Shown here: one piece after another, positions 17,409 through 27,287 of the stretch
Layout: every line of letters begins with the position of its first letter
Position numbering within the stretch: position 1 is the first letter of the stretch
NCBI RefSeq assembly: GCF_002591895.1
Contig: NZ_NISX01000009.1
Coordinates: 1 to 64,000 of the forward strand
Reading direction: 5' to 3'
From: Lacimicrobium alkaliphilum
GTDB taxonomy: Bacteria > Pseudomonadota > Gammaproteobacteria > Enterobacterales > Alteromonadaceae
Length of the DNA stretch: 64,000 nt
Notes under the pieces: generated by a model
The model's input: only the letters and a program-made list of their open reading frames with translations
What the model was told of the DNA's origin: nothing
Databases searched by the model: none
Position numbers and translations under genes: made by a program

Positions 17409-18664
17409 TGCAATCCGGCGAACAAATAATGAATCAATCAGGTCAGCTGAGCTGGTGGAATAAGCTAGCCAGAGCCAGTTTGATCAAGCTGCTACATCAG
17501 TTGCCCGAAGGTTCTCTTGTGCTCAAAGAAAACGGCATTTTAGTGGAGCGTTTTGGAAATCAGGATAGCGATATCAAAGCGGAAATCGATGTCCTGCATG
17601 CGGATTTTTATCCCAGAATCCTGCTGGGGGGCAGCGTGGCGTCAGGAGAGACCTTTGTCGACGGATTGTGGCAGACAACCGATATTACCGCAGTTATTCG
17701 TCTGTTCGCCCGTAATATGCCTCTTCTGGATGAGCTGGAAGCACGACTTGGCTGGCTGTTAAAGCCATTTAACCTGGTAAAGAAGCTCAAAAGAAAGAAT
17801 TCGAAATCCGGATCGAGGAAAAATATCGCCGCCCACTACGATCTTGGTAATGAACTGTACCGACGCTTTCTTGACGACAGTATGATGTACTCTGCGGCCA
17901 TATATCCGAAAGAAAATGCCTCGCTCTCGGAGGCCCAACAGAATAAACTCAGGCATATCTGTGACAAGCTGGCTTTATCCGCAGATGACCATCTTCTGGA
18001 GATCGGTGCCGGATGGGGCGGGCTGGCTATTTTTGCAGCAAAGGAATACGGCTGCAAGGTTACGACCACAACGATATCGGAAGAGCAGTTCAACTATACT
18101 CAGGCTCAGATCAAGGCCGAGGGGCTACAAGGTCGGATTTCGCTGCTAAAGCAGGACTATCGTGATCTCCAGGGCCGTTATGACAAACTGGTCTCTATTG
18201 AAATGATCGAAGCCGTAGGACAACAATACCTGCCAGTATTCTTTAAAAAATGTAATGACCTGCTTAAGCCCGGTGGACTGATGTTATTGCAGGCGATAAC
18301 CATCAGTGAGCCCAGGTTTGATACCTACAGCAAAAGCCAGGACTTTATCCAGCATCATATATTCCCGGGTGGCTTTCTGCCTTCATTACACCTGCTCAGC
18401 GAGCATATTGCCAAACGCACAGACATGGTCGTGCGCGACTGTCATGATATTGGCCTGCACTATGCGCAGACATTAAATGACTGGCATCAACGTTTTGTCA
18501 GCCGCAGTGAAGAGCTGATACCGCTGGGTTATGACGAACGCTTTATGCGACTGTGGCGTTTCTATTTCAGCTACTGTGAAGGCGGTTTTCTGGAGCGCAC
18601 CATCAGCGCAGTACAATTGTTAACCAGCAGGCAGGGGTTCCGCGATGCCGTTAATCGCCTCTAA
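17408..18664 (+). CDS. cfa: cyclopropane-fatty-acyl-phospholipid synthase-like methyltransferase
   Basis: S-adenosylmethionine-dependent enzyme that adds a methylene or methyl group to the double bond of phospholipid acyl chains. The 418 residues contain the CFA-family core: GSRKNIAAHYDLGN, YSAAIYP, the SAM-binding loop LEIGAGWGGLAIFAA, and the QDFIQHHIFPGG stretch. It is slightly longer than E. coli Cfa at the N terminus. In this ECF11 operon it may be an unsaturated-fatty-acid methyltransferase rather than a true cyclopropane synthase. The start overlaps the previous stop; the next gene begins 20 bases before its end. Confidence 0.92.
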   Translation: MQSGEQIMNQSGQLSWWNKLARASLIKLLHQLPEGSLVLKENGILVERFGNQDSDIKAEIDVLHADFYPRILLGGSVASGETFVDGLWQTTDITAVIRLFARNMPLLDELEARLGWLLKPFNLVKKLKRKNSKSGSRKNIAAHYDLGNELYRRFLDDSMMYSAAIYPKENASLSEAQQNKLRHICDKLALSADDHLLEIGAGWGGLAIFAAKEYGCKVTTTTISEEQFNYTQAQIKAEGLQGRISLLKQDYRDLQGRYDKLVSIEMIEAVGQQYLPVFFKKCNDLLKPGGLMLLQAITISEPRFDTYSKSQDFIQHHIFPGGFLPSLHLLSEHIAKRTDMVVRDCHDIGLHYAQTLNDWHQRFVSRSEELIPLGYDERFMRLWRFYFSYCEGGFLERTISAVQLLTSRQGFRDAVNRL

Positions 18665-19169
18665 GCCCTGGTTCAACCTGATCTGGTTTCAGGTTTTCTG
18701 GTTTACCGCTGTTATAGGCCAGCATCAAGCGGTGTTGCCACTGATACTGATGCTTGCGATACATTTTCTGCTGCTGTCCCAACGCAGTAAAGAGCTGCTT
18801 TTAATTATACTGTGCGCCCCCTTAGGCATAGCTACTGATAGCCTGTTACACTATTTTTCTGTATTTGAATTCACCCAGTTGTCTGGCGGGTTGATCCCTT
18901 TTTGGTTGATGGGATTATGGATCGCTTTTAGTGCGACACTGAGGCATGGCATGGCGTTTTTCCTGCCCCGCCCCTTTCTGGCTGCTATCTGTGGGGCCGT
19001 TGCCGGACCATTGAGTTATTTTGCGGGGCAACGCTTAGGAGCAGTTGATTTTGGCCTGCCCCTCCTCACTACACTGTTACTCCTGGCGGTACTCTGGGCG
19101 ATTTTGTTCCCTTTGTTTATCTTTATTGCTAACCGGGTCAATGGGCAGACCAGGCAGGTAGCAGCATGA
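18645..19169 (+). CDS. DUF2878 integral membrane protein
   Basis: A very hydrophobic 174-residue protein with about five predicted membrane segments, of the DUF2878 family that recurs in this CFA/DUF1365 cluster. It overlaps the CFA-synthase gene by 20 bases and the next gene by four, so translation is coupled. Function unknown; it could anchor or supply the lipid-modifying enzymes at the inner membrane. Confidence 0.82.
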   Translation: MPLIASKPWFNLIWFQVFWFTAVIGQHQAVLPLILMLAIHFLLLSQRSKELLLIILCAPLGIATDSLLHYFSVFEFTQLSGGLIPFWLMGLWIAFSATLRHGMAFFLPRPFLAAICGAVAGPLSYFAGQRLGAVDFGLPLLTTLLLLAVLWAILFPLFIFIANRVNGQTRQVAA

Positions 19170-19663
19170 AGATTTTATTATTGTTAATACTCTTGTGCAC
19201 CGGTGCTGCAAAGGCGTCACCGCTGGAAAATCTGCAAAAAGTCGGGGAAGCGCGTCTTACAGTCTGGTTCTGGGAGATATACCAGTCAAGCCTGTATACG
19301 CCTTCCGGAGAATACAAAGCCAATAGCTATCCGGTTGCTCTCAAAATTGACTATCTGCGGGATATCAAGGCAGAGGACCTGGTGGATGCCACAGAAGAAC
19401 AATGGCAAAAGCAGGGTCGGGATAAGGAGAAGGTATCTCTATGGCTGGAGAGAGTTGAACAGATCTGGCCTGATATCCAGGAAGGCGATGAGCTTATTTT
19501 TTTGGTTAATGAGAATAAGAAAGGCCATTTTTACTACAACCAACAGCATATCGGGGCGATTGAAGACGAAACATTCAGCTCTGCCTTTCTGGGGATTTGG
19601 CTTTCTCCTGATACCCAATACCCCGAGCTCAGAGAAAAACTAATTCAACGGAGCCACAAATGA
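19166..19663 (+). CDS. chalcone-isomerase-like periplasmic protein
   Basis: A 165-residue exported protein: signal peptide (cleavage after about residue 18, AKA-S), then a chalcone isomerase-like fold (PF16036 type) with the GEARLTVWFWEIYQSSLYTP strand region. Bacterial members are thought to bind fatty acids; catalysis is not shown. ATGA overlap with both neighbours places it in the same polycistron. Confidence 0.8.
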   Translation: MKILLLLILLCTGAAKASPLENLQKVGEARLTVWFWEIYQSSLYTPSGEYKANSYPVALKIDYLRDIKAEDLVDATEEQWQKQGRDKEKVSLWLERVEQIWPDIQEGDELIFLVNENKKGHFYYNQQHIGAIEDETFSSAFLGIWLSPDTQYPELREKLIQRSHK

Positions 19664-20205
19664 AACTATTACTTCTGCTGTGTACATTTATACTCAGTGC
19701 CTGTTCATCGTCACTGGACAGCTATGCCAATAAAAAACCCGAATTCAATCTTGCTGAGTACTTCAATGGAAAAATCACCGCCAGGGGTATCATTGAAGAC
19801 TATAGTGGCACCATGACCCGCCATTTCTGTGTCGATATTATCGGAAGCTGGGAAAATAACACTGGTCGGTTGCATGAAACCTTCTACTTTGATGATGGAG
19901 AAAAACAGGTACGTATCTGGGAATTGCAGATAGCTGCGGATGGTAAAGTTACCGGGCAGGCTAATGATGTTGTCGGCGAGGCCTCCGGTGAAACCCGGGG
20001 TAATGCTTTTAACTGGAAGTATGTGCTGGAAGTCCCTATCGATGGTTCAGTGTATGAACTGGCCGTTGACGATTGGCTGTACCGCCTTGACGAAGACAGG
20101 TTGATGAACCGTTCCTATATGAAAAAATTTGGGGTTACTGTGGCTGAAATATCGATTTACTTTGATAGATCCCAGCCACTAAAAGGATGTAATGAAGATG
20201 CCTGA
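19660..20205 (+). CDS. DUF3833 lipoprotein
   Basis: The last gene of the eight-gene ECF11 operon. The 181-residue product has a lipoprotein signal with lipobox LSAC (Cys15) and a beta-rich DUF3833 domain (FNGKITARGIIEDYSGTMTR...). Its function is unknown. It faces glnB tail to tail with no gap, and no clear terminator lies between them. Confidence 0.83.
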   Translation: MKLLLLLCTFILSACSSSLDSYANKKPEFNLAEYFNGKITARGIIEDYSGTMTRHFCVDIIGSWENNTGRLHETFYFDDGEKQVRIWELQIAADGKVTGQANDVVGEASGETRGNAFNWKYVLEVPIDGSVYELAVDDWLYRLDEDRLMNRSYMKKFGVTVAEISIYFDRSQPLKGCNEDA

Positions 20206-20553
<348 letters not shown>

Positions 20554-20570
20554 CTAAGATAATACCAATA

Positions 20571-21401
20571 CTAGTCATAAATCGTCGGTACGGGCTGCCG
20601 CTTGTGCTGGGTACGCTGATAAATATATATCAGCTTTTCTGTTACCTCAGCCGCAACCTGCTTACCTTCCAGAAAATCATCAATCTGCTCGTAGCTCAGA
20701 CCAAGGGCCTCTTCATCAGCCTTTTGGGGAGTTAAAGATTCAAGATCGGCAGTGGGGGCTTTCCTTATAATATGTACCGGTGCACCCAGTTTTTCCGCAA
20801 CTTGACGAACCTGACGCTTATTTAGACCGAACAGAGGCGCCAGATCACAGGCGCCGTCACCAAACTTGGTGTAAAAGCCTGTGATATTTTCAGCTGAATG
20901 ATCCGTACCCAACACCAGGCCATCCAGCATGCCCGCAACTTCATATTGAACCACCATCCGGGTTCTGGCTTTGACATTGCCTTTCACAAAATCCTGTTTA
21001 CTTTTGTCCTGAGGCAGTAATCCTTCTTTTTCTAGTGAATCGGTGGTCTGCTGATGAATAGCATCAACACCAGCTTGTATGTCTACACATACCACACCTG
21101 AAGGCCGGATAAAGTCAATACTGGCCTGAGCATCCTGTTCATCAGCTTGCACAGAGTATGGCAAACGCACCGCTATAAACCGATAGCGTTCATGATGCTC
21201 CTGGTTCAGTTCATCCACTGCCAGTTGCGCCAGTCGCCCCAGAGTACAAGAGTCAATGCCGCCGCTTATACCCAGAACCAGAGTATCAAGGCCGGAATGG
21301 CGCAGGTGTTGTTTAATAAAATTGACCCGACGGGTAATTTCAAAATTCACATCTATTTCGGGTAGCACCCGCATTTCGTCAACAATCGCCTGTACATTCA
21401 T
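20571..21401 (-). CDS. nadE: NH3-dependent NAD+ synthetase
   Basis: Last step of NAD synthesis: amidation of nicotinate adenine dinucleotide using ammonia and ATP. The P-loop pyrophosphatase motif GISGGIDS is present near residue 45, and the family segments [19 protein letters not shown] and RKAPTADLE follow. The ATG at 21401 yields 276 residues, like E. coli NadE; the open frame extends upstream without a plausible start. No glutaminase domain is fused. Probably co-transcribed with glnB, a sensible pairing for nitrogen status. Confidence 0.94.
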   Translation of the reverse strand: MNVQAIVDEMRVLPEIDVNFEITRRVNFIKQHLRHSGLDTLVLGISGGIDSCTLGRLAQLAVDELNQEHHERYRFIAVRLPYSVQADEQDAQASIDFIRPSGVVCVDIQAGVDAIHQQTTDSLEKEGLLPQDKSKQDFVKGNVKARTRMVVQYEVAGMLDGLVLGTDHSAENITGFYTKFGDGACDLAPLFGLNKRQVRQVAEKLGAPVHIIRKAPTADLESLTPQKADEEALGLSYEQIDDFLEGKQVAAEVTEKLIYIYQRTQHKRQPVPTIYD

Positions 21402-21575
21402 TCTCTGTTCTCGCTCAACATCCGGTCTGACTATGATAAAAAATATTGACCTGCTTTGCTGATCTTTCTCGCAACACAACTAATTCATCATAACAAACCC
21501 AGTATCCCAATACCCTATAATACCCATTCACCTGTATGCTTAGTGATAGTCAAAAGTACAACCAAGAGGTTTATT

Positions 21576-22130
21576 GTGCAAAGCAGGAACAGACAACGGG
21601 GCGTGACCCTTATGGAACTGATGATCACACTTGCCATTATCAGTATTCTCATCACAGTCGTCGCCCCAAATGTGGGAGAGCTATTGACCAGAAACCGGAT
21701 AACGGCACAGGTTAATGAAATCAGTGGTGTGATCCAGCTTGGCCGGAACACCGCCATTGATGAACAAAGTATTACGATTGTTTGCCCAACCACCGATTTT
21801 TCAAGTTGCAGCAACAACTGGGAACTGGCCAAGATGGTGTTTATCGATCTCGACCAAAGTGGTACACGAAGTGACGATGAAGAGATTCTGGCCGGAACCA
21901 GTATTAGCCCATCAGGGCTCAATATCAGCGGCCCGGCTGTACCCATTCAGTTTAACGGCAACGGCACAGCATCAGCCGCAGCGACTGTGCTTATTTGTGA
22001 TGAGGATAACACTGATAAGTTTGCCAGGGCGTTAATGGTAAGCCTGCAAGGTAGGGTTAAGCTCAGTCAGGATAGCGATAACAATGATATCCATGAGGAT
22101 AACGAGGGCACGCCACTGAGTTGCAGCTAG
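21576..22130 (+). CDS. GspH/FimT family pseudopilin
   Basis: Minor type IV pilin, 184 residues, starting at GTG with AAGAGG upstream. The prepilin peptidase site is RQRG|VTLMEL, followed by the hydrophobic N-terminal helix (MITLAIISILITVVAP). The C-terminal part is a GspH/FimT beta domain with four Cys. Minor pilins of this type prime pilus assembly. The gene converges on pilE at the end of the pilV-W-X-Y1-E operon. Confidence 0.88.
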   Translation: MQSRNRQRGVTLMELMITLAIISILITVVAPNVGELLTRNRITAQVNEISGVIQLGRNTAIDEQSITIVCPTTDFSSCSNNWELAKMVFIDLDQSGTRSDDEEILAGTSISPSGLNISGPAVPIQFNGNGTASAAATVLICDEDNTDKFARALMVSLQGRVKLSQDSDNNDIHEDNEGTPLSCS

Positions 22131-22162
22131 AAGAAGCGTTCAACTAAATGGGGAGCTGTATC

Positions 22163-22639
22163 TTAACAGCTCCAGCAATACTCAGACGCCGCCAGAGCCC
22201 CATTATTATTTTTATCCCATGCCTTACGTCCATCGCTGAAATAAAAAATATCACCATCATCGGCCTGTGGCGTTCCTGAAACAGGCGAAGCTTTCAACTG
22301 ATAACTGTTGCCACTGGCAGAGACCGTATCAATGGTCAGATTGTAACGTTTGTTAGCCTCAGGCTCACTGGATGGAGAGTGTCCATGAAACACGGCTGGC
22401 GTGCCTGTATCGCCTCCCTCTGCTGCGCCCTTATAACTGAAATTGGCTGCTTTGTGGCGCTCCATTGCCGCAGCCAATGCCATTAAATCAGACTGAGCTA
22501 CACCTCTGTTACTACCCACCATGAAGTTCATGTAAGAGGGGTAAGCCACCGCGGCAATTATTCCAATAATCGCCACGGTCACCATCAGTTCAATCAGGGA
22601 AAATCCCCGCAAGCCATTTAAGCTCAGATTATTGCTCAC
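22163..22639 (-). CDS. pilE: type IV minor pilin PilE
   Basis: Last gene of the pilV-W-X-Y1-E operon, 158 residues. The start is GTG at 22639, set by the GGAG seven bases upstream and by the short leader it gives before the cleavage site LRG|FSLIELM. It overlaps the end of pilY1 by 11 bases. The C-terminal Cys pair (YCWSC) is typical of PilE-type minor pilins. An inverted repeat (22152-22173) covers its stop codon and may serve as a weak terminator. Confidence 0.9.
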   Translation of the reverse strand: MSNNLSLNGLRGFSLIELMVTVAIIGIIAAVAYPSYMNFMVGSNRGVAQSDLMALAAAMERHKAANFSYKGAAEGGDTGTPAVFHGHSPSSEPEANKRYNLTIDTVSASGNSYQLKASPVSGTPQADDGDIFYFSDGRKAWDKNNNGALAASEYCWSC

Positions 22640-25600
22640 GTTCACTCTCCGTTTTCCAGCTACTTCGCTGCACACGCTCGAAGCGCCCGTAGATATTTTC
22701 AGCCAGGCACTCAAACTTTGTACCACAGTCCTCGTTGGGATCTTTTACTGCGGAGGTACATTCGGTGCCCAGGCAAACAACCGGCTCAACGATATCTTCA
22801 ATCAGAATCTTGGTATCTGGCGCGATACCTGTCTGTTTTAGGTCTGCATGGCGATCGACATGTTCTTTCTCACCATTTTGATTAAGATCTGTCACCGCGT
22901 TGCCATTAACCAGCTCAACCAGATATGCCCTGCTGTTACCTGTTGGCGGAGCACAAATGCTATCACTGGCCGATGCCGGGAGATAGGTGGTAAAGAAAAT
23001 ACGATAGTTAAGAATCAGCGGTGAGGCGAGAACTTTTTCTCCGCCTGTGCCCAGCTCAATCATCCAACCATGCTTTTCTGCAAATGCGGCTGCCTCCAGC
23101 TGCTGCTCTCCCTGATCACTGCTGGTCAACAAGTGCGCTGTTGCATTGTAGAGGCTGCCTGGAGTATAGGCTGTCTCGGGCAAAGTATAATTACCATCCT
23201 GATCCAGTTGAAATACCCCAAAATCTTTAATCATATAGAAATTATCCTGAATTTCCGTGTTCAATGGATGAGCTCTGTAACCTGAACCCAGCGCTACAGC
23301 ATAGTAGTGTTCATTAGCCAGACTCACTTCTGATACATCCGGACCGTAGTAAAAACGACGGTTATCCGCCGCACTGCCATCCGATGAGAAAGTTGCCATC
23401 AGACCGCCAGTTACCAAATCAGAAGCGGATTCACCATTATTAATATCCAGCCGGAACAGTTGCCCTCCGGTATCCGCCACATACATATGATCTGCCACAC
23501 CATCATTTTCACGATCAATGACAGAAATCCGGGCCGGTATACTATATTGCATGTCTGCCAGATTCAGGTCAGCGCCTGTTTTACCGGCACGCCACAACAA
23601 CGCCCCCGTATCGGCATCAACCATATACACTGCGTTACCGGTCATGTCGGGTGCTCTCAATACTTTGTTATCCTGATCATCATCATAGCCCCCCCCGAAG
23701 ATCAGTACGGTTTTAACACTGCCGCCAATATTGACCTTCGTAATTGTAGGTCGTGACCAGCTCTGTCCCAGTTGTTCAAAGCCTACACTGCCACCCTCTA
23801 TTTTAAACAACAATGAAGGAGATGTTTTGTTCGTAATATCAAAAGCATAGTAATTATTGCCCCCACGGCGCATGCCCACATAAAGAATCTTCTGATTCCC
23901 TTTGTTCCGCAACACCAGGTCGCCATCGAGACCATAGATATGACTGAAACTGGAATTGTCCTGATAAAAGTCATACAGATTGGTCAGCAGCTCCTTGGGG
24001 CTAATGGCAAAGTTTTCTTCACCGGTTTCAGCATCAAAAGAATGCAGGAAACCCTGATTGGTTGAAACCAGAATGGCGCTGTCAGTTGCCGAATAGTTAA
24101 CAATCACCGGCTGAGAGTGAATCGGGTCACCCATTTGTAACCGCACATCATCGGTATTGCCGTCGTTGTCATCATCAAAGACATCAACACCGCGGGCCCA
24201 TTTCAGAACCTGTGTGCGCAATACCTCATCATCAGCCTGAACAGGAATACCCAGGTTTGCTACGGTAATAGCATCATTATCTTCATGTAACTCATTGTTT
24301 TCATTAATAATACCTCCCGATCCAGTAAAGAAGTAGATGTTCCTCAGCAGGTCCAGCTGACTCGCCGCACCGCCCTCACGCACATCGTTACCATCAGCAA
24401 TGATCGACCAGTAACTGTGGGCGTTATCATGAAAGAATCCACTGCCATCATCCACCGCATCGTTGCCGTTCTTGTCGAGTATAGTATCGCCGCTGATCTT
24501 GTACTTTTTCAGATTACCGGGCCAGATTGTTCCCTCGGCCGGCTTAAACAACGCAAAGTACAGTTCGTCTTTGTGGGTCAGTCTGTTGAGCTGATTAACC
24601 GCAACACCGGGCGAAACAAAGGTCGCGTTCACATCTTTGACCGTTTTAAGAATGCTCTGGAATGCCTCGATCAGATTTTCCGCATTGTCCGCTTCATAAA
24701 ATCCACCACCGCCATTGAGTGCCAGCTGGTTAAGATAATTATTGGCGGTGGCATTGGCAGAAAAACCTATGGTGTGGGTAATAATCCTGGAATCAATCAC
24801 TGAATCACCGGTTTTACTTATATTTTTCACCAGGTCGATACCACACTTCTCGCCCCCGCTGGCATCCATGCAGCTCTGACCCAACAACGCCTGTACCTTA
24901 CTGACACTGTGATTATTATTCGCTTCGCCGTCAGAAAGTAGCACAATGTGGTTATTGGTCTGGCACTGCAAGTCAGTAATAGGCGAAAGATAAGTGGCTC
25001 CCGCGGGGATATACTCATTGATACAGTTGTAGTTGGTCGGATCATCTTCTGTACAACCCGCAGGCAATACCGCATCGGCACCGGCATACGAAAGCCTGTG
25101 GCTCACCCTGGTTGCTCTTCTGACAGAACTGCTGACAGATCCTGTTCCTCTGGTCAGGCCATAATCCACCGGCAAACTACCATAGTAATTTACCGCTTCA
25201 TATAAGGTATCTACGATGGGCGTAAGACCATTAGCCGTGAGTTCATCCACTTTATTAATTAAGTGATCGCGCACTGTAGATACGGACTCTGGCGTTGCGT
25301 CTCCCTTATACTTAATCACCAGGCGAGGTGCTCCCGAAGGCTTACCGTCATAACTGTACGCACCTCTGACACCTTGTATATCAGACACGATTAGCGCCAG
25401 CGCATTGCCCGCCTGCCAGCCGCCCCTGTCAATAACCTGCTGAATAATAGTTTTCAGTGAAGGGCTCTGGTAGTCGTTATTTTTGTACCAGGCCGGAATA
25501 CTATTCCAACTGACACTCGCTGTTTTGGCTACATTTTTTACCATGTAGCGTTGATGCGGGCTGTAATCCTCTGCATCATCCACGTTTGCCGCTGAAATGT

Positions 25601-26705
25601 TAAAAGAAGCTCCGCCTCCGGTTCGGTGCTGATAGGCAGTAAATTCCAGATAGGCTTCCTGTATTTCGGCTCCCTGAGGAATACTGACATTTTCAAAACG
25701 CATGCCTATATAGGCATTGTAATAGTTATTAAAGGTTAGCTCTGTAAGTGTGGAATCATAGCCGTTGTGTTTCTCTTCTGTATTGTTCCCCTGTGAGGAC
25801 AACTGATAGGTGGACTGGCCGGAAATACAGCCCGTCGCACTGAGTTTGTCATAGGTTACGACCAATTGTGCCGATTGCCCCTCGCCCTGGTCATTGGCCT
25901 GAATCAGCCTTGAGCTGGTGCCGCTGCTACCCTGACCTGCAATCAGAATATTCAAATCATTCCCGCCACACCAATTTTGTTGGTCTACAACTTCCTGTAT
26001 AACAGCACTGATATCCGGAGTATTTACCAGCTCACCGGTGGCGGGCCAATCATTGTCGCTATCCCAGGTTATGCTATTCAGGGTTTTGTTTCTGCCACTG
26101 AGATTATCGGAACTATTGCTGAATTCCGCAGCCTGAACCTCTTTTTCAGCTGCAAAACTTATAGACACATTTCCGGCGCTCAGCTGTGCCGAGGTAAAAC
26201 GAATAGACGCAGAGGTCACTGTCGCGCCCTGGGGAATATTGATATCCGAAAATCTCAGACCGGAAGTCACTACATCAGTACCTTCAACAAGCTTCAGGCT
26301 GTTGGTATTAAGACTCACCACACCATTGATTTCATGACCATCATCGCCGGGTTGCTGGATTGATGTGATCAGCTCTGGTGCCACAGGCTCGTCAATATTC
26401 CTGACCGGATACAGTACCGGTCCCCCGTGGTCTGAGAATCGCATCAGACCAGCATTAATATTCGTCACTGATGAAAGCACAGATTTCAATCCTTCCTGCA
26501 CCTTGGTCATCCTGTTAGTGGCAGTGCCATCCTTGCTTCCCATACTTCCGGACGTATCCATAATAAACAGAACGTTAGGATTGAAGGTAACCTGACTGTC
26601 ACCTGCGCCCAGATAAATCTCAAGGTCATCGCCCATGGCTGTCAGGCTGATCATGGTACTCAAAGTACAGGCTGCGACAGAAACAAAAATTCTACGGATA
26701 GACAT
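22629..26705 (-). CDS. pilY1: PilY1-type pilus tip adhesin with VWA domain
   Basis: Large exported tip protein of type IV pili, 1358 residues with a signal peptide (about 1-25). A von Willebrand A domain opens with the MIDAS motif D50-T-S-G-S54 and resumes near residue 475. Between them lie two related modules (about 130-286 and 300-467), each with an IPQGA motif and ending in a LVxxY strand, resembling DNRLRE-type cell-surface modules. The C-terminal half (about 830-1250) is the PilY1 beta-propeller with Asp-rich calcium-like loops (DDDNDGNTDD). PilY1 with minor pilins primes the pilus and mediates adhesion and surface sensing. Overlaps pilE. Confidence 0.92.
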   Translation of the reverse strand: MSIRRIFVSVAACTLSTMISLTAMGDDLEIYLGAGDSQVTFNPNVLFIMDTSGSMGSKDGTATNRMTKVQEGLKSVLSSVTNINAGLMRFSDHGGPVLYPVRNIDEPVAPELITSIQQPGDDGHEINGVVSLNTNSLKLVEGTDVVTSGLRFSDINIPQGATVTSASIRFTSAQLSAGNVSISFAAEKEVQAAEFSNSSDNLSGRNKTLNSITWDSDNDWPATGELVNTPDISAVIQEVVDQQNWCGGNDLNILIAGQGSSGTSSRLIQANDQGEGQSAQLVVTYDKLSATGCISGQSTYQLSSQGNNTEEKHNGYDSTLTELTFNNYYNAYIGMRFENVSIPQGAEIQEAYLEFTAYQHRTGGGASFNISAANVDDAEDYSPHQRYMVKNVAKTASVSWNSIPAWYKNNDYQSPSLKTIIQQVIDRGGWQAGNALALIVSDIQGVRGAYSYDGKPSGAPRLVIKYKGDATPESVSTVRDHLINKVDELTANGLTPIVDTLYEAVNYYGSLPVDYGLTRGTGSVSSSVRRATRVSHRLSYAGADAVLPAGCTEDDPTNYNCINEYIPAGATYLSPITDLQCQTNNHIVLLSDGEANNNHSVSKVQALLGQSCMDASGGEKCGIDLVKNISKTGDSVIDSRIITHTIGFSANATANNYLNQLALNGGGGFYEADNAENLIEAFQSILKTVKDVNATFVSPGVAVNQLNRLTHKDELYFALFKPAEGTIWPGNLKKYKISGDTILDKNGNDAVDDGSGFFHDNAHSYWSIIADGNDVREGGAASQLDLLRNIYFFTGSGGIINENNELHEDNDAITVANLGIPVQADDEVLRTQVLKWARGVDVFDDDNDGNTDDVRLQMGDPIHSQPVIVNYSATDSAILVSTNQGFLHSFDAETGEENFAISPKELLTNLYDFYQDNSSFSHIYGLDGDLVLRNKGNQKILYVGMRRGGNNYYAFDITNKTSPSLLFKIEGGSVGFEQLGQSWSRPTITKVNIGGSVKTVLIFGGGYDDDQDNKVLRAPDMTGNAVYMVDADTGALLWRAGKTGADLNLADMQYSIPARISVIDRENDGVADHMYVADTGGQLFRLDINNGESASDLVTGGLMATFSSDGSAADNRRFYYGPDVSEVSLANEHYYAVALGSGYRAHPLNTEIQDNFYMIKDFGVFQLDQDGNYTLPETAYTPGSLYNATAHLLTSSDQGEQQLEAAAFAEKHGWMIELGTGGEKVLASPLILNYRIFFTTYLPASASDSICAPPTGNSRAYLVELVNGNAVTDLNQNGEKEHVDRHADLKQTGIAPDTKILIEDIVEPVVCLGTECTSAVKDPNEDCGTKFECLAENIYGRFERVQRSSWKTESEREQ

Positions 26706-26714
26706 ACAACACCT

Positions 26715-27287
26715 CTATTGGTTACCAGACGCAGGCGCAAATACGGCTGCTTTCTGCGTATTGGCAATAGCCAAAGACTTTTCTTCCAGCTTTCCGCATC
26801 CCCGGATTAGAAATACATGGCAATTAATATTACTACCACCTATTACATTGCTGGAGCCCAGGCAAGCTTGCTCCTGCACAAAAGCGGTACGCGACCAACT
26901 GGCAGTCTTGGGACTTGCATAATAATCTCCGGCTGCCTGATGCAAAGTGCCGGCGGTTAAACCTGCCTGAGTGAGCTGTCGGGAGGTCCAGTCAACCTGA
27001 TCGAAACAACTGAGCTCTTCATTCTGCAGGTCAATAGCATCATCCTGACGTGCTTCTGAAAGGGGATCCATCAGGTTATCATCGGTCAGAACTTGTGTAT
27101 CCTCAGACTCAAATATCACGCCTGCAATAGCAGCCTCAGCGGCATCAAATGCCAGCAACTGACGTTCCATTGACTGAGACATTTTACTTTGCATCAAACT
27201 ACTGCTGACTGAAGAGACGCCAAGAATGGTCAGACTCATCAGCACCAGCAACGCTAATACCAAAACCAAACCTTGTTGCTGTTTCAT
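26715..27287 (-). CDS. pilX: minor pilin PilX
   Basis: A 190-residue minor pilin: a very short N terminus (MKQQQG|LVLVLALLVLMSLTIL) with prepilin-like cleavage, a hydrophobic helix and the AFDAAEAAI motif of PilX N-terminal domains. It overlaps pilW by four bases (ATGA) and lies nine bases before pilY1, so it is part of the tip-complex operon. Confidence 0.9.
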   Translation of the reverse strand: MKQQQGLVLVLALLVLMSLTILGVSSVSSSLMQSKMSQSMERQLLAFDAAEAAIAGVIFESEDTQVLTDDNLMDPLSEARQDDAIDLQNEELSCFDQVDWTSRQLTQAGLTAGTLHQAAGDYYASPKTASWSRTAFVQEQACLGSSNVIGGSNINCHVFLIRGCGKLEEKSLAIANTQKAAVFAPASGNQ

